Below the pieces are notes generated by a model. It worked only from the letters and a program-made list of their open reading frames with translations, was not told the origin of the DNA and did no database searches. A DNA stretch of 64,000 nucleotides from Cronobacter turicensis z3032. GTDB lineage: Bacteria > Pseudomonadota > Gammaproteobacteria > Enterobacterales > Enterobacteriaceae. Below, piece by piece: positions 63,291 through 64,000 of this stretch. A program made the position numbers and the translations under genes. The stretch spans positions 2,236,074 through 2,300,073 of the forward strand of contig FN543093.2 in assembly GCA_000027065.2 (NCBI GenBank). Reading direction: 5' to 3'. Numbering within the stretch: position 1 is the first letter of the stretch; each line of letters begins with the position of its first letter.

Positions 63291-63455
63291 ATGAAACAGA
63301 AATGGTACTGCTGCCCCACCATGAAGTTAAAAGACCGGTTTATGGTGCTCATTATGGGACAGGATGTGTTTCTGCTGTTCCGTAAAGGCGGTTCGCTGAG
63401 AAAATCCCGCGACTGGCTGGCACGTGAAAAGGCCAATTTTATTCCTTTAGGGTAA
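63291..63455 (+). CDS. Unrecognised 54-residue protein
   Basis: CCGAGGAGTGATTA before ATG 63291 is an excellent ribosome binding site, and a terminator-like hairpin follows, so this is very probably translated. The peptide is basic, with an early WYCC pair, a hydrophobic centre (RFMVLIMGQDVFLLF) and a basic amphipathic tail (RKGGSLRKSRDWLAREK). It could be a small membrane-associated protein. I know no family for it. Confidence 0.6.
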   Translation: MKQKWYCCPTMKLKDRFMVLIMGQDVFLLFRKGGSLRKSRDWLAREKANFIPLG

Positions 63456-63482
63456 GACGCTGCGTTTTTCTTGTTGCAGACG

Positions 63483-63515
63483 AAAGCGCTATCTCGTTTA
63501 ATACGTAGCGCTTTT
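63483..63515 (+). terminator. Likely terminator after the 54-residue gene
   Basis: AAAGCGCTA and TAGCGCTTT arms around a 14-base loop, then TGTT; it lies 21 bases before yneE. Confidence 0.6.
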
Positions 63516-63535
63516 GTTAACCCCTTGTGAGTATC

Positions 63536-64000
63536 ATGATTGTTCGTCCCCCACAGCACTGGTTTGCCCGACTTTTTGTCTGGCATGGCTCCGTATTAGC
63601 CAAAATCTCTACGCGTCTACTCCTTAATTTCCTGCTTTCAGTGACGGTAATTTTCTTCTTACCGTGGTATGAGGCGCTGGGAATAAAACTCACCACCGCG
63701 CCATTCAGTATTCTCGGCGTGGCGATTGCGATTTTTCTCGGCTTTCGTAATAGCACCTGTTTCGCGCGTTTTAATGAGGCGCGCCAGATATGGGGCCAGT
63801 TGGTTATCCACTGTCGCTCGCTGCTGCGCACCGCCCGCACCCTGATGCCTGATAATGCCCAGGAGCTGCACCATCTGGTGAATTTAGAAGTGGCGTTCTG
63901 CCACTGCCTGCGCCTGACGCTGCGCCGCAAAAAGCTCGATAACGTGCTTGACCGCTATCTCACCCGCAGCGAAATGGCGCGCGTGATGCACAGTAATTCG
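63536..64000 (+). CDS. yneE: Bestrophin-like membrane protein YneE, cut by the window end
   Basis: The first 155 residues of a bestrophin-family channel. MIVRPPQHWFARLFVWHGSV, WYEALGIKLTTAPFSILGVA and the FLGFRNSTCFARFNEARQIW signature match E. coli YneE (304 residues). Bestrophin homologues form pentameric ion channels. The gene runs off the edge and has no stop in the window. In E. coli it lies beside uxaB; here it is about 34 kb away. Confidence 0.92.
   Translation, partial: MIVRPPQHWFARLFVWHGSVLAKISTRLLLNFLLSVTVIFFLPWYEALGIKLTTAPFSILGVAIAIFLGFRNSTCFARFNEARQIWGQLVIHCRSLLRTARTLMPDNAQELHHLVNLEVAFCHCLRLTLRRKKLDNVLDRYLTRSEMARVMHSNS

Noticed and set aside
63194..63586. 130-codon minus-strand frame opposite the 54-residue gene
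   Set aside because: Lacks a ribosome binding site and overlaps both the 54-residue gene and the yneE start.

Overview
The window is chromosome from a member of the Enterobacteriaceae, most likely Cronobacter or a close relative. Coding DNA is GC-rich, and there is a long stretch in the E. coli uxaB-to-ydeE order (uxaB, dgcF, yneG, glsB, sad, yneJ, sotB, marR, marA, marB, eamA, ydeE) with near-identical proteins. The genus is an inference from gene content. I see no rRNA, tRNA, CRISPR, prophage or complete insertion sequence.

Layout. 1-3058: DUF2231 membrane protein, sugar-dehydrogenase lipoprotein, a small unknown protein and an NlpC-like peptidase. 3059-6420: a scarred, lower-GC accessory stretch with REP-like palindromes, a hydrolase relic, a LysR/MFS pair and a truncated DUF1493 relic overlapped by the MFS gene. 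6424-8288: GrpB, B3/4-domain and XRE-cupin genes.

8316-24171 is the most unusual part: two divergent operons that look like one regulated exopolysaccharide system. Rightward, joined by stop/start overlaps: a processive GT2 glycosyltransferase without a PilZ domain, three DUF3131 proteins, a globin-like protein lacking the proximal His, a hybrid kinase with two receivers and an HPt domain, and an exported GH2 glycosidase. Leftward: an OpgC-like membrane acyltransferase, an outer-membrane barrel, and a partner-switching trio (receiver-PP2C phosphatase, STAS protein, RsbW-like kinase). I do not recognise it as a named system. The simplest reading is that the phosphorelay sets the phosphatase, which sets the STAS/kinase switch, which controls polymer production or export.

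24317-47316: trehalase treF, a GDSL autotransporter esterase, uxaB, three diguanylate cyclases, yneG, glsB, a chemoreceptor, sad with its regulator, an LDH-like 2-hydroxyacid dehydrogenase, a PhzF-family protein, sotB, marRAB (marC is not present at its usual place), eamA and ydeE. 47355-48200: a DUF1493 protein and a small membrane protein.

48358-60183 is a leftward nitrogen-scavenging block: allophanate hydrolase, urea carboxylase, a GntR regulator and the urea ABC transporter UrtABCDE, with a near-consensus sigma-54 promoter before the first gene. 60611-64000: a MetE-C-like methyltransferase with MetJ-like boxes, an OBAP-family protein, a KGG-repeat stress protein, an unknown 54-aa protein and the start of the bestrophin-like yneE. 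About ten copies of a GTAG-headed REP-like palindrome lie in the accessory gaps.
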